Of a DNA stretch of 54,464 nucleotides, positions 38,637 to 47,269 are shown piece by piece. Each line of letters opens with the position of its first letter. The stretch's first letter is position 1. The notes beneath the pieces are model-generated. The model had not been told where the DNA came from. It saw only the letters and a program-made list of their open reading frames with translations, and did not search any database. The stretch is from contig NZ_PJAT01000084.1 in assembly GCF_002836715.1 (NCBI RefSeq), positions 1-54,464 on the forward strand, read 5' to 3'. A program made the translations under genes and the position numbers. Source of the stretch: Psychrobacter sp. 4Dc. GTDB lineage: Bacteria > Pseudomonadota > Gammaproteobacteria > Pseudomonadales > Moraxellaceae.

Positions 38637-39110
38637 TTAATAAAATAGAACAGACAATGCCATTACCCATAAGATCAGTAACAAACATAAAGACAAAAAC
38701 TGTGCAGCAGAGCCGACATCTTTTGCGATTTTTGCGAGCGGGTGTTTGGCGGTTGAAGTATGGTCAACACAGGCTTCAATTCCTGTATTTAGCAGCTCGA
38801 CAATCAACGACAAAAAAGAAGCGACGACCAGCATCATTTTTATACCAAGCGCAAAAGGCATAACGATGACAGCAGCTAGCAGTACAAGGTTGAGCCACAC
38901 GACTTGTCGAAAAGCCGCCTCAAATTTATAAGCTGCCTTAAAGCCATCGAGTGAGTAACCAGTAGCTTTTATAATTCGGTAAAAGCCCGTTTTACCTTTG
39001 GCGCTCTCTGCAAAGCTATCAGGTGTGAGCGCACTGTGATGCGCTGCCTGCTCGATAGGGCCGTGACTGGCTGGCTTGTCTTCAAGATTAATAGGAGTAA
39101 TTTTATTCAT
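38637..39110 (-). CDS. dgkA: Diacylglycerol kinase
   Basis: 157 residues, about 35 longer at the N-terminus than E. coli DgkA. Core signatures are intact: FKAAYKFEAAFRQ near the first helix, IVELLNTGIEACVD in helix 2, and KDVGSAAQFLSL leading into helix 3. It is an inner-membrane enzyme converting diacylglycerol to phosphatidate with ATP. A PmrA-box-like sequence lies about 105 bp upstream. EptA generates diacylglycerol when it transfers phosphoethanolamine from phosphatidylethanolamine, so this gene would recycle that by-product. The coupling is known for EptA/DgkA in other bacteria; here it is inferred. Confidence 0.92.
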   Translation of the reverse strand: MNKITPINLEDKPASHGPIEQAAHHSALTPDSFAESAKGKTGFYRIIKATGYSLDGFKAAYKFEAAFRQVVWLNLVLLAAVIVMPFALGIKMMLVVASFLSLIVELLNTGIEACVDHTSTAKHPLAKIAKDVGSAAQFLSLCLLLILWVMALSVLFY

Positions 39111-39215
39111 ATAGAATTCTTAATGGTCTACTAATATCAAGGTACGTGCTCGATTTTGCATGACCAAACAAACAGTCAGGCAAAGTCGATATCGCTTGAG
39201 TATAAGACGAGAGAG

Positions 39216-39232
39216 ATTAAGAAAGTGTTAAG
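39216..39232 (-). promoter_or_regulatory. PmrA-box-like direct repeat upstream of dgkA
   Basis: On the transcript strand CTTAAC-N5-CTTAAT, the head-to-tail hexamer arrangement of PmrA-regulated promoters (YTTAAK-N5-YTTAAK). It is 106 bp before the dgkA start codon. A matching site precedes eptA. Confidence 0.6.
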
Positions 39233-39323
39233 AGACTATAAAGAGGCTGAGATACGTGGTAATGAACATTAAATAGGGCAGAGCGTATTTTTTAGATGAG
39301 ATTTTTTGGCGTTATTGCATGGG

Positions 39324-40682
39324 CTACTTATAATAAATACTAAAAGTGCTGCCGCCTGAATGATTGGCTTGATGGGTCAGCTGCCAGCCCATATGAGACA
39401 TGATGCGTTGTACGATACTCAGCCCCAAACCTGAGCCTTCAACCTTGTGATTGATATCATGCTCTGGTGATAAGACTGTGCCTGTACCCCCGTCTTGATA
39501 GTCATGAGTCAAGCGCTCAAAGCGCTCGTAGAGCAGCGGCATCATCGCCTCAGGAATACCAAGACCAGTATCAGTCACCATGATTTTTTCGTCATCGATA
39601 GTGATGGTTATTTCGCCATCATCCGTGTACTGAAACGCATTTTTTATCAAATTGCCCAATGCCATTTTTAATAGCTCAGGGCGCACATAGGCACTGTATT
39701 CTTGCTCAGCGATTATCTGGCACGTGACGGTCTTGTAGCGCAGCAAATAGGTCAATCGCTGCACTTCGGCTAAGGCAATGCTATTAATGGATGTTTGCGG
39801 TGCATCGAGTTTTTCAGGGGCGCGCGAAAGTAAAAGCAAGGTGGTGATAATCTCGGAGGTCTCACGGGCTGTATTACTGATACGATTGGTAAATTCGTTC
39901 AGGTAGCTGTCTGCTGCTAAATGTGAGGCCAATACCTCAGAGGCCCCCATGATAATGGTCAATGGCGTGCGCAGCTCATGACTGACGTCACCGGTAAACA
40001 GTTGCTCGCGCTTGAGATATTGCTCTAGCTTATGGTTTTTTTCATCAATAGCACGTGCCAACACCCCAACCTCAGATGGTAAGTGCGTCAATTCTGTGAG
40101 GTTTTTATGATCGGTTTCGACAGCTCGTTTCAAATCTAATAAAGGCTTGATGATCTGTTTAGAGGACAATTGGGAAAAGATAGCGGCGATAAGTAAGCTT
40201 AGAATCACGGCTACTTTTAGCGTATCTGCAAATATGTCTTCTAGGTGCTCAAATATCGCCAAGACTGGGTAATTTTCCATCACCATTTCGGTGTTTTCTA
40301 GGTAAGTCAAAATATAGGTTTGACCGTCTTGGGTGTAGGCGAAAAGATGCAAGTTGGCATGACCTGCCCCAGATTCTTTATTAACAGTGACAGAAGTCTC
40401 TTGCACCGTGTCATTGGCTATCGCTTGTAAACTAATAGGTGCTTTATCATAGCGATAAATCTTGATACCTGGTTCAGCGACATAGATAGGCTGGTCACCA
40501 TACTTTTCTTGACTAAGCTCTAGCTGCTGCAATAGGCGAGCCTTGACCAAATCTTGCTCTATTCGGCTCTCCGCGTACAAGAAAATACTGACAAAAGCTG
40601 CGCACAGTAATAACGCGAATATGAAGTAAGACAGTCTGAACTTATTGGCTATCGAGTCTATATTGAGCATGGCATGAGACAA
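39324..40682 (-). CDS. pmrB: Sensor histidine kinase, PmrB-like
   Basis: 452 residues. One N-terminal helix (YFIFALLLCAAFVSIFLYA), a periplasmic sensor domain of about 120 residues and a second helix (LKVAVILSLLIAAIF) precede a HAMP-like linker. The phosphoacceptor histidine is in TGDVSHELRTPLTIIMGASEVL. The catalytic domain shows the N box NLIKNAFQYT, DTGLGIPEAMMP (G1) and GSGLGLSIVQRI (G2). It lies downstream of a PmrA-like regulator and EptA, the same order as pmrCAB of Acinetobacter. It would sense cations, pH or peptides at the envelope. The start could also be the ATG four codons in. Confidence 0.85.
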   Translation of the reverse strand: MSHAMLNIDSIANKFRLSYFIFALLLCAAFVSIFLYAESRIEQDLVKARLLQQLELSQEKYGDQPIYVAEPGIKIYRYDKAPISLQAIANDTVQETSVTVNKESGAGHANLHLFAYTQDGQTYILTYLENTEMVMENYPVLAIFEHLEDIFADTLKVAVILSLLIAAIFSQLSSKQIIKPLLDLKRAVETDHKNLTELTHLPSEVGVLARAIDEKNHKLEQYLKREQLFTGDVSHELRTPLTIIMGASEVLASHLAADSYLNEFTNRISNTARETSEIITTLLLLSRAPEKLDAPQTSINSIALAEVQRLTYLLRYKTVTCQIIAEQEYSAYVRPELLKMALGNLIKNAFQYTDDGEITITIDDEKIMVTDTGLGIPEAMMPLLYERFERLTHDYQDGGTGTVLSPEHDINHKVEGSGLGLSIVQRIMSHMGWQLTHQANHSGGSTFSIYYK

Positions 40683-40797
40683 CTTAATAGAAAAAGGCGA
40701 TATATAACAGGGCTATATGTAATAGAGCGATAAATACGATATGGTAAGTCGGTTAGTAAGTCACATGAGGTTTATTTAATTCATGCTGCAATCACGA

Positions 40798-41493
40798 CTA
40801 CGCGCTTGCTGATTTGTTAGGGTCAACAACTTGGTAACCTACGCCAGGTACTGTGACTATCATGGGTGTGTCAAATGGCTTATCAACCTGTGCGCGCACA
40901 CTATGCATATGGGTGCGCAGTGCATCACTACTCGGTATATCTAGTCCCCATACTTTTTCTTCAATCTCAGTTTTACTGACGACTCTAGGCGCTGCACTCA
41001 TGAGGATGTGCAATATTTTAAAGCCAGTGGGGGTAAGCTTCAGTGATTGTCCCTCACGCATAATAGTATGCTCACTATTGTTTAAGGACAACGCTCCGAC
41101 CGCAATACTGTGGGCAAAATGATCGTCCTCATGGCGACGTATGAGCGCTTTGATACGACATTCCAACTCGACCAACGAAAACGGCTTGACCAAATAATCA
41201 TCAGCACCGCTATCAAAACCAGCGACTTTATCCAAGATTGTATCGCGAGCTGTGAGCATTAATACGGGAGTCTTGTCATGTAACTCTTCTCTGAGTTTTT
41301 TGCACAGCTGCGTGCCATCCATACCTGGTAGCATCACATCGAGCAATATCACGTCATAATGATTGCTTGCGGCGAGCGTTAGCCCACTGTAGCCATTATG
41401 TGCGTTGTCCAGCTCAAACCCTTTTGGCTCAAAAAACGCGTAAATATTGGCCACGATATCGGGGTTGTCTTCAATAACGAGTATCTTATACAT
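40798..41493 (-). CDS. pmrA: OmpR-family response regulator, PmrA-like
   Basis: 231 residues. The receiver domain has VIEDNPD, phosphoacceptor Asp in VILLDVMLPGMDG and the switch lysine in DYLVKPFSL. The C-terminal winged-helix domain is intact (LKLTPTGFKILHILM, VWGLDIPSSDALRTHMHSVRAQVDKPF). The spacing and order eptA - regulator - kinase, plus PmrA-box-like sites upstream of eptA and dgkA, support identification as PmrA. Three CCTAAAA repeats at exact 18-bp steps lie just before its start codon. Confidence 0.85.
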   Translation of the reverse strand: MYKILVIEDNPDIVANIYAFFEPKGFELDNAHNGYSGLTLAASNHYDVILLDVMLPGMDGTQLCKKLREELHDKTPVLMLTARDTILDKVAGFDSGADDYLVKPFSLVELECRIKALIRRHEDDHFAHSIAVGALSLNNSEHTIMREGQSLKLTPTGFKILHILMSAAPRVVSKTEIEEKVWGLDIPSSDALRTHMHSVRAQVDKPFDTPMIVTVPGVGYQVVDPNKSASA

Positions 41494-41501
41494 GATGTTA
41501 A

Positions 41502-41544
41502 CCTAAAAAATAGTGATTACCTAAAAGATGGTAATGGCCTAAAA
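41502..41544. repeat. three phased direct repeats between eptA and pmrA
   Basis: CCTAAAA occurs at 41502, 41520 and 41538, with similar sequence in between (such as ARATRGTRATKR). They occupy the 75-bp gap between the eptA stop and the regulator's ATG and may be a slippage product or a binding array. Confidence 0.5.
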
Positions 41545-41568
41545 GAACCGAGCAATATAAAAACAGAT

Positions 41569-43266
41569 TTAGTTATTTACTTTAAAAAAGGTTGGCGCGC
41601 CTTTGACTTCGTCAGTCGTGATGCCAAAAAAGCTAAGCAACGTCGGCGTAATAAAATCGTGTGACACGGGCTGATTGCTCATACTAGAGAGACTGTCCGC
41701 ATCGATGTTATTACTGTCTGGTGACCAAATGACTGCGGGCACGTGTTTTTGGGTATCTGGTGCAAACTTATAGGGCAGACCATGCAAGTAAATATTATTT
41801 TCACCCAAACTCTCGCCATGATCGCTCATATATACCATGACTACATCATAATCTTGCTCATAAGGCTTTAGCGTATCAATCACATTACTCAAAAAATAAT
41901 CGGTATAACGAATCGCATTATCGTAGCCATTTATCACAGACTGAGCATCACATTTGGACAGCTCATTGGTCATGCAGACAGGGTTATACGCTTCAAATTC
42001 TTTCGGATAGCGCTGATAGTAGGCGGGTCCATGATTACCCATTTGGTGTAACAAAATAAGCGTGTCTTTAGGCGTATCTTTCGGTGAGCTGCCTGACTTT
42101 ACCAGTGCATCAAACCCATCAAGCATACCGATATCTCGGCATTCGACATCACAGTTCGGATTGGTATCAGCTGTTTTGTAGTCTTCAAAAGTAACGCGAT
42201 CAGCCACGCCTTTAGAGCTGGAGTTATTGTCGCGCCAAATAACATTAACCCCTTGCTTACTTAGTGTATCTAGTACGTTTTCATTATACTTGGCTGTATC
42301 GATATCGTAGTCTGCTCGATTTGCATAGCTGAACATGCAGGGTACGGAGTAGGCCGTAGAGGTGCCGCAAGAGACAGCATTCTGAAAACTATAGAGGTCT
42401 GATTGTTTTGAGAGCAGCGGTGTGGTGTTGCGTGTATAGCCATTTAAACCGAAGTGATCAGCGCGAGCCGTTTCCCCAACCACAAACACCATCAGTTTTG
42501 GTTTAGCATTGCCACTCACACTATTAGCAGGTGACACACGCTTTGCATCTGTCGCATGTAGCGTGAAAGTATCAGGACGGCGTAGCTCATCGATATAGTT
42601 TTCGCCAAGTTTGATCGTAGAGTAAATAGGCGTGATCGGGTTAGCATAATAACGGACTTGTTTATGCTGACGAAAGAAGCTGGCGTACTGGTCACCAAAG
42701 GGTAAAAGACACGCTGCGATCAATGCGATAGACAATATCAACGTGGCTGTTTTTTGTAGAATACTGCGTTGCCAAGTAAAGCGTTTTAGACGAATTTTGC
42801 TAATGATAAATGCTGGCAACACGCCTAATATCAGCAGTCGAATGACCATGCTGGGGGCAAACAATCCCATCGCCTCTGCTTGATCGGTCTCCAGACTGTT
42901 AATCAGCATGTTGGTGTCAAATATCGTCCCATAAGCATCGGTAAAATAACCGCAGATAGCGGCAGTAATCAGTAGCGCAATCAACACTGGTTTGGCAATA
43001 GGGCGATAGCAAAGCAGCTGTAATACCAGCCACATCAGTCCAAATAACAAACCTGTGATGGAGAGTATAAAACCCATGTTTGTGCTAAATGGATAGACAT
43101 TTAGCACCTGCTCAAAGAACGCAATATTTGCAGTCGCTACCAAATATAAAGCCACGATAATAATAAGATAACTGAGATTTATCTCACGATCATAGAGCCT
43201 GCTAAGGTAGCTGGTTTTTGCTTTGATTTTGAGCACATTGGTCTTGATGGCTTGAGGTATGGACAT
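41569..43266 (-). CDS. eptA: Phosphoethanolamine transferase for lipid A, EptA/PmrC-type
   Basis: About 565 residues from the ATG at 43266 (GAGAAG upstream); a longer ATG at 43311 is less likely. Five N-terminal membrane helices precede the periplasmic sulfatase-like domain. The catalytic threonine lies in NAVSCGTSTAYSVPCMFSY and zinc ligands in VVGETARADHFGLNGY and MSDHGESLGENNIYLHG. It transfers phosphoethanolamine from phosphatidylethanolamine to lipid A phosphates, lowering binding of cationic peptides and polymyxins. First gene of the eptA-pmrA-pmrB set, with a PmrA-box-like site upstream. Confidence 0.93.
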   Translation of the reverse strand: MSIPQAIKTNVLKIKAKTSYLSRLYDREINLSYLIIIVALYLVATANIAFFEQVLNVYPFSTNMGFILSITGLLFGLMWLVLQLLCYRPIAKPVLIALLITAAICGYFTDAYGTIFDTNMLINSLETDQAEAMGLFAPSMVIRLLILGVLPAFIISKIRLKRFTWQRSILQKTATLILSIALIAACLLPFGDQYASFFRQHKQVRYYANPITPIYSTIKLGENYIDELRRPDTFTLHATDAKRVSPANSVSGNAKPKLMVFVVGETARADHFGLNGYTRNTTPLLSKQSDLYSFQNAVSCGTSTAYSVPCMFSYANRADYDIDTAKYNENVLDTLSKQGVNVIWRDNNSSSKGVADRVTFEDYKTADTNPNCDVECRDIGMLDGFDALVKSGSSPKDTPKDTLILLHQMGNHGPAYYQRYPKEFEAYNPVCMTNELSKCDAQSVINGYDNAIRYTDYFLSNVIDTLKPYEQDYDVVMVYMSDHGESLGENNIYLHGLPYKFAPDTQKHVPAVIWSPDSNNIDADSLSSMSNQPVSHDFITPTLLSFFGITTDEVKGAPTFFKVNN

Positions 43267-43323
43267 ACAGATACTTCTCAACAGATGGTAGGAAACGTCA
43301 TTCCTTACCATAGCAAGTGGTCT

Positions 43324-43340
43324 GTTAAGAAGATGTTAAG
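43324..43340 (-). promoter_or_regulatory. PmrA-box-like direct repeat upstream of eptA
   Basis: On the transcript strand CTTAAC-N5-CTTAAC, a close match to the PmrA hexamer repeat. It is 58 bp before the eptA ATG, so it would probably overlap or abut the promoter. Confidence 0.65.
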
Positions 43341-43407
43341 GCGATTGATGCTAACTAGAATAAGTTAGATGGTGAGGTGTTTTCTGAGATGATTTTATAC
43401 ATTTAAG

Positions 43408-44097
43408 TCAGGTAGGATTCATCATTGCCATCAATTGGGGTTTGTCCTTTATGGTGATAAAACCATAGTGCATATCGATAAGGTACTGCTTTTGCCACGA
43501 TTGGATGATTTTATTGATGGTTTGTCTGGTAGTACCAAGCATAAAGCCAAGCTCTTCTTACGATAAGCGCAGATCTATTTTGATATCGTCTCCTATTTGC
43601 TTACCATAAGTGTCAATCAGCCCAATTAGCATGCTAGCCAATCGCGCTGAGGTATTGAGTGAGGTAGCATCATCAATCCATTCAAATGCTCGGCGGATTC
43701 GCTCGCAGGTTATAAGTGCGAGGTGCTTGTATAAAATCGGATGCAACTGCGCTGTTTGAATCACCAGATTTCTAGGGATAGAGATTAGCGTTACTTTGTT
43801 AATCGTCCACGCATCATGGGTGCGAGGATTGTCATCTATGATAGATATCTCACCAAACCACTCACCACTAGATAGATGCGCCAGTGTCATAGCATGGCCA
43901 CTAGCGCTCACATTACAGACCCTAATCGTACCCGACACGACAAAGTGTAGCGCCGCATCATCGTTATCACCGATGGCATGAATCATTTGGCCTTTTTGGT
44001 ATACCTTTAACACCGCATCGCCTGCCAATAGCGGCTGCACAATGGCTGGCAATTGACTAAACCATGGGTCGTTATTTAAATAATGATTGATATTCAT
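43408..44097 (-). pseudogene. Crp/Fnr-family regulator with in-frame TAA before its DNA-binding domain
   Basis: From the ATG at 44097 the cyclic-nucleotide-binding-type beta barrel is present (GQMIHAIGDNDDAALHFVVSGTIRV; GEWFGEISIIDD) plus the long dimerisation helix, ending at TAA 43558-43560 after IDLRLS. The frame resumes directly as EELGFMLGTTRQTINKIIQSW and runs 49 codons to TGA at 43408. LSxEELGxxLGTTRQTxNK is the family's helix-turn-helix, with Gln at the stop position. A CAA to TAA change is the simplest explanation. The 179-residue product would lack DNA binding. Divergent from the class II aldolase gene, with only 85 bp between start codons, so it may once have controlled that unit. 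Confidence 0.88.
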
Positions 44098-44182
44098 AAG
44101 TGTAATGTTTTTGACAGATTTGGTTTTATGAAATGGTGTAAAGTAATCATTCAGGATATCTAACACAGTAAAGGAATACACC

Positions 44183-44974
44183 ATGCAAACAACTATGCAA
44201 ACCGCGACATCAACCGATTCAACTTCGAGTGTACACCATAACATGAGCGAACAAGAGTGGCAGATGCGCGTAAATCTTGCCGCCTGTTATCGAATGATTG
44301 CTTCTTATGGCTGGGATGATTTGGTATTCACTCATATCTCTGCGCGCGTACCAGGTACTGAGGATGAGTTTTTAATCAATCCGTACGGGATGTTATTCGA
44401 AGAGATTACCGCCTCTAGTCTGGTCAAGGTCAATAAAGCAGGCGAAAAAGTAGCGCCATCAGAGTTTGAAGTCAATCCAGCTGGATTTATCATCCACAGT
44501 GCTGTGCAAGAAGCTCGCGACGATGCACATTGCGTCATTCATTTGCACACAAATGATGGCGTGGCCGTCTCAGCGCAAGAAAAAGGCCTACTACCTATCT
44601 CGCAACAATCATTATTTCCGCTATCCAATTTGGCATACCACGACTACGAAGGTGTCGCATTAAACCCTGAAGAAAAAGTACGCTTGGTTGCTGATTTAGG
44701 TGATGCTCACTTTATGATTTTGCGTAACCATGGTCTGCTCACCTGTGCCGATACGGTTGCCAATGCATTTTTGTACATGTATATCATGCAAAGAGCTTGT
44801 GAGATTCAGATCAAAGCGCAGAGCGGGGGCGGTGTATTGACACCGATACCAGCACAAATCTTGGCAGGTATCCAAGCTGCATCAGAGCAAGTGACCCGAG
44901 GTGCAAATGGTGATATCGCATGGCCTGCGTTACTAAGAAAATTGCGCCGCACTGACCCATCATTTGAGGAGTAA
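44183..44974 (+). CDS. Class II aldolase/adducin family protein
   Basis: 263 residues. AAAGGA lies before the ATG. After about 20 low-complexity residues the adducin-type fold follows: LAACYRMIASYGWDDLVFTHISARVPG, the metal-binding HLHTNDGVA and the later HD and RNHGLL segments. The zinc histidines expected of the family (HxH and a distal His) are visible at IHLHT and RNHGL. The known members are sugar-phosphate aldolases, but the substrate cannot be fixed here. It is followed 7 bp later by an alpha/beta hydrolase, so they likely work together. Confidence 0.82.
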   Translation: MQTTMQTATSTDSTSSVHHNMSEQEWQMRVNLAACYRMIASYGWDDLVFTHISARVPGTEDEFLINPYGMLFEEITASSLVKVNKAGEKVAPSEFEVNPAGFIIHSAVQEARDDAHCVIHLHTNDGVAVSAQEKGLLPISQQSLFPLSNLAYHDYEGVALNPEEKVRLVADLGDAHFMILRNHGLLTCADTVANAFLYMYIMQRACEIQIKAQSGGGVLTPIPAQILAGIQAASEQVTRGANGDIAWPALLRKLRRTDPSFEE

Positions 44975-44981
44975 GTCTCTA

Positions 44982-45854
44982 ATGATAACTCTTGATGAGT
45001 GGCAAAGGCAGGGGCAATATGAATCAATTCATGGACACCAAATCTTCACTCGGTATGCAGGGGATAAAAGTGCGCCCGTATTGCTATTGATTCATGGTTA
45101 TCCTAGTGCCAGTTGGGACTGGGAGGGCATGTGGGATGCGCTAACCGAGCATTATTATGTTATTACCCTCGATATGCTGGGGTTTGGATTATCAGACAAA
45201 CCCAAAAACGCGCGCTATCTAATCAGTGAACAGGCTGATATTTATCAAGTTGTTTTGCAAAAACTGGACGTCAGTGATTATCATATCTTAGCGCATGACT
45301 ATGGTGATACGGTAGCTCAGGAGTTGCTAGCCAGACAAGTCGAAGGGAGCGCTGAGCGACACATTGCCAGCGTATGCTTCTTAAACGGTGGTCTATTCCC
45401 TGAGACGCACAAACCTATCTTGGTGCAGAAACTACTGCTATCACCATTAGGTCCTATGGTATCAAAACTGATTAATAAACAGAAATTTGCAGGCAGTCTA
45501 CAGCGGATATTTGGCCCAAACACGCCGCCCACAGTAGAGGTGATAGACACGCTATGGCAGCTGTTAAATCACAATGATGGGTTGGGTGTGATGCATAAGC
45601 TGATTAACTATATGCCACAGCGTCAGCAGTACCGCGAGCGATGGGTAGGCGCGATTATCAACAGTACTGTACCAGTGAAATTGATCGCAGGTGCCAAAGA
45701 TCCTATCTCAGGTCAGCATATGATTGATCGTTATCGCCAGCTGATACCCAACGCTGATATAACCAATATGCCTATGTTAGGCCATTATCCGCAGGTAGAA
45801 GATGCAGTGGCAATCACAGCGGCCTATCTGCAATTTAGATACAGTATCCTGTAA
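44982..45854 (+). CDS. Alpha/beta hydrolase resembling the MEST/PEG1 group
   Basis: 290 residues from the ATG at 44982; GAGGAG precedes it. The oxyanion region is LLIHGYPSASWDWEGMW, and the nucleophile elbow carries Asp rather than Ser: LAHDYGDTVAQELLAR. The acid is likely in GAKDPIS and the catalytic His in MLGHYPQVED. The pattern HDYGDxVAQELL, NGGLFPETHKP and RERWVGA is strikingly like vertebrate MEST/PEG1 and its bacterial relatives in the haloalkane dehalogenase/epoxide hydrolase clan. The reaction is unknown. Co-transcribed with the class II aldolase. Confidence 0.8.
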   Translation: MITLDEWQRQGQYESIHGHQIFTRYAGDKSAPVLLLIHGYPSASWDWEGMWDALTEHYYVITLDMLGFGLSDKPKNARYLISEQADIYQVVLQKLDVSDYHILAHDYGDTVAQELLARQVEGSAERHIASVCFLNGGLFPETHKPILVQKLLLSPLGPMVSKLINKQKFAGSLQRIFGPNTPPTVEVIDTLWQLLNHNDGLGVMHKLINYMPQRQQYRERWVGAIINSTVPVKLIAGAKDPISGQHMIDRYRQLIPNADITNMPMLGHYPQVEDAVAITAAYLQFRYSIL

Positions 45855-46158
45855 ATACAGTTCAATCTAACAAACGCAGGGCTTCAAATGGTGCTCTGCG
45901 TTTTTTATTCTCTTGTTATCTTTTAGCTTTCAAGAAAAATGTGTAAGTTTAAATGAGACTAACATCCGTGAGCGTAGTCACATAGCTGTGGAAAAGGTTT
46001 TTGATAAGATGATCACTAATAAATGGCTAATTATGATTGAGTGGTCTATATGCGTGGTGCTACAAGATACTGATGATTTGATAAAAAAGATATTTTGAAA
46101 AACTTGAGGTTTTGGAGCGTATTATAAGAGGTTGTCTTTTCCAGTCCCCACTAGGGAC
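45855..46158. other. intergenic region with the hydrolase terminator
   Basis: About 300 bp between convergent units. It contains the terminator at 45873-45907. A frame of 61 codons (45913-46098) is present, but lacks a ribosome-binding site and any recognisable motif, so I do not call it. Confidence 0.5.
45873..45907 (+). terminator. terminator after the alpha/beta hydrolase
   Basis: AACGCAG and CTGCGTT form the base of a hairpin with inner GC pairs, followed by six T. It starts about 20 bp past the hydrolase stop. Confidence 0.75.
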
Positions 46159-46932
46159 TTAAACCTCAACACTATCTGTCCAAGAGAACTCTTCTAAGAT
46201 ACGCATCCATTGCTCGTCTAATCCTGCTTGTAGTACTAGTGGCTCACCAGTGACGGGGTGGCTGAGTGCCAAAGTCTGTGCATGCAGCAACATACGCGTG
46301 CAATCATAGTGAGTACGAAAAAACCGTGTATGACGTATATCGCCGTGACTGGTATCACCCACGATGTGATGGAATACATGTCTCATATGCCGACGTAGCT
46401 GATGTTTGCGCCCAGTTTCAGGCGTTAAGCGCACCAGACTATAGCGGCTAGTGGCATGCTTCTTTGATACTGCAAATGGCAGCTCAATTTGTGCCAAACT
46501 CTGCCAGTGGGTGACCGCTTCTTGAGCAGGTTTATCTAAGTTGGCAAATTTATCGGCAATGGCATCAGGCTTAAAGCTCAACGCATAATCAACAGTACCT
46601 TGTTCAGACATAAAGCCGCGCACCACGGCCAAATATTGCTTAGTCACTTTGCGTTCAGTAAACGCTTCGGTAAGGCTACGTGCAACGGCTGAGCTCTTGG
46701 CAAATAACAATACACCTGATGTAGGTTTGTCTAACCTATGCACTGGAAATACATGACAGCCTACCGCATCACGGGTGAGCTGCATGGCAAAGCGTGTCTC
46801 GCCTTTGTCCAGCCAACTGCGATGCACCAACAGACCAGCTTCTTTATTAATCGCTACTATATACTCATCTTCATAGATAATTTCTATTTGATCAGCAGTA
46901 TTGCCTTCGATATCCATGTTTTTATTGCTCAT
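46159..46932 (-). CDS. truC: tRNA pseudouridine(65) synthase TruC
   Basis: 257 residues of the RluA family with close TruC features: EIIYEDEYIVAINKEAGLLVHRSWLD, the catalytic Asp in FPVHRLDKPTSGVLLFAK, RRLTPETGRKHQLRRHMRHV and GDTSHGDIRHTRFFR. It modifies U65 of certain tRNAs. A single cytoplasmic enzyme gene with no obvious operon. The three residue blocks and length match E. coli TruC closely, so the assignment is strong. Confidence 0.9.
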   Translation of the reverse strand: MSNKNMDIEGNTADQIEIIYEDEYIVAINKEAGLLVHRSWLDKGETRFAMQLTRDAVGCHVFPVHRLDKPTSGVLLFAKSSAVARSLTEAFTERKVTKQYLAVVRGFMSEQGTVDYALSFKPDAIADKFANLDKPAQEAVTHWQSLAQIELPFAVSKKHATSRYSLVRLTPETGRKHQLRRHMRHVFHHIVGDTSHGDIRHTRFFRTHYDCTRMLLHAQTLALSHPVTGEPLVLQAGLDEQWMRILEEFSWTDSVEV

Positions 46933-46983
46933 ATTTTAGATGCGTCAATTATATATCCTTTTTATTGTACCTGTAGTGGCATA

Positions 46984-47217
46984 ATAAATTTAGAGTCAGA
47001 CTTTGAGTACGGTATCTTGGTTTCAGAAGGAGAGGTAGCGTCCGAAGGCAAGGTTTGTCAGCAAGACCAGTTATTCCGTTTTCATAATAGCGATATTGCT
47101 AATAACAAAAGTATTAAGTTGGCTGCTAAAAAGGGCACACGTATCATGTTTATCGGCGGCGAACCGCTGAATAACCAAGTACTAATGTGGTGGAACGGTA
47201 ATCCCCCCACTAAATAA
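46984..47217 (+). pseudogene. Pirin C-terminal fragment
   Basis: The frame INLESDFEYGILVSEGEV... to GTRIMFIGGEPLNNQVLMWWN (47196) is the end of a pirin/cupin protein, about 70 residues. It has no N-terminal half and no start. The 3' end is cut by the IS element; the last codons to the stop at 47217 (GNPPTK) come from the IS end. Without the IS, the frame would have stopped two codons later (ATA TGA), already missing the usual pirin tail. A relic. Confidence 0.75.
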
Positions 47218-47269
47218 GAACACTTAGAAATAGAGATTAACTGCTAAAATATATCAGCAGGAGAATCCT

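Noticed and set aside
35446..43560. General UAA recoding in this organism
   Set aside because: Many complete genes in the window, such as betA's neighbour betB, betT and the SMR-linked TetR gene, end naturally at TAA at family-expected lengths, and no common sequence context surrounds the three internal stops.
45913..46098. 61-codon frame between the hydrolase and truC
   Set aside because: No ribosome-binding site, no recognisable motif, and it lies after a terminator; treated as non-coding.
46738..47217. 159-codon frame as a single protein
   Set aside because: Its first 80 codons are antisense to truC and only the last part is pirin-like; annotated as a pirin fragment instead.
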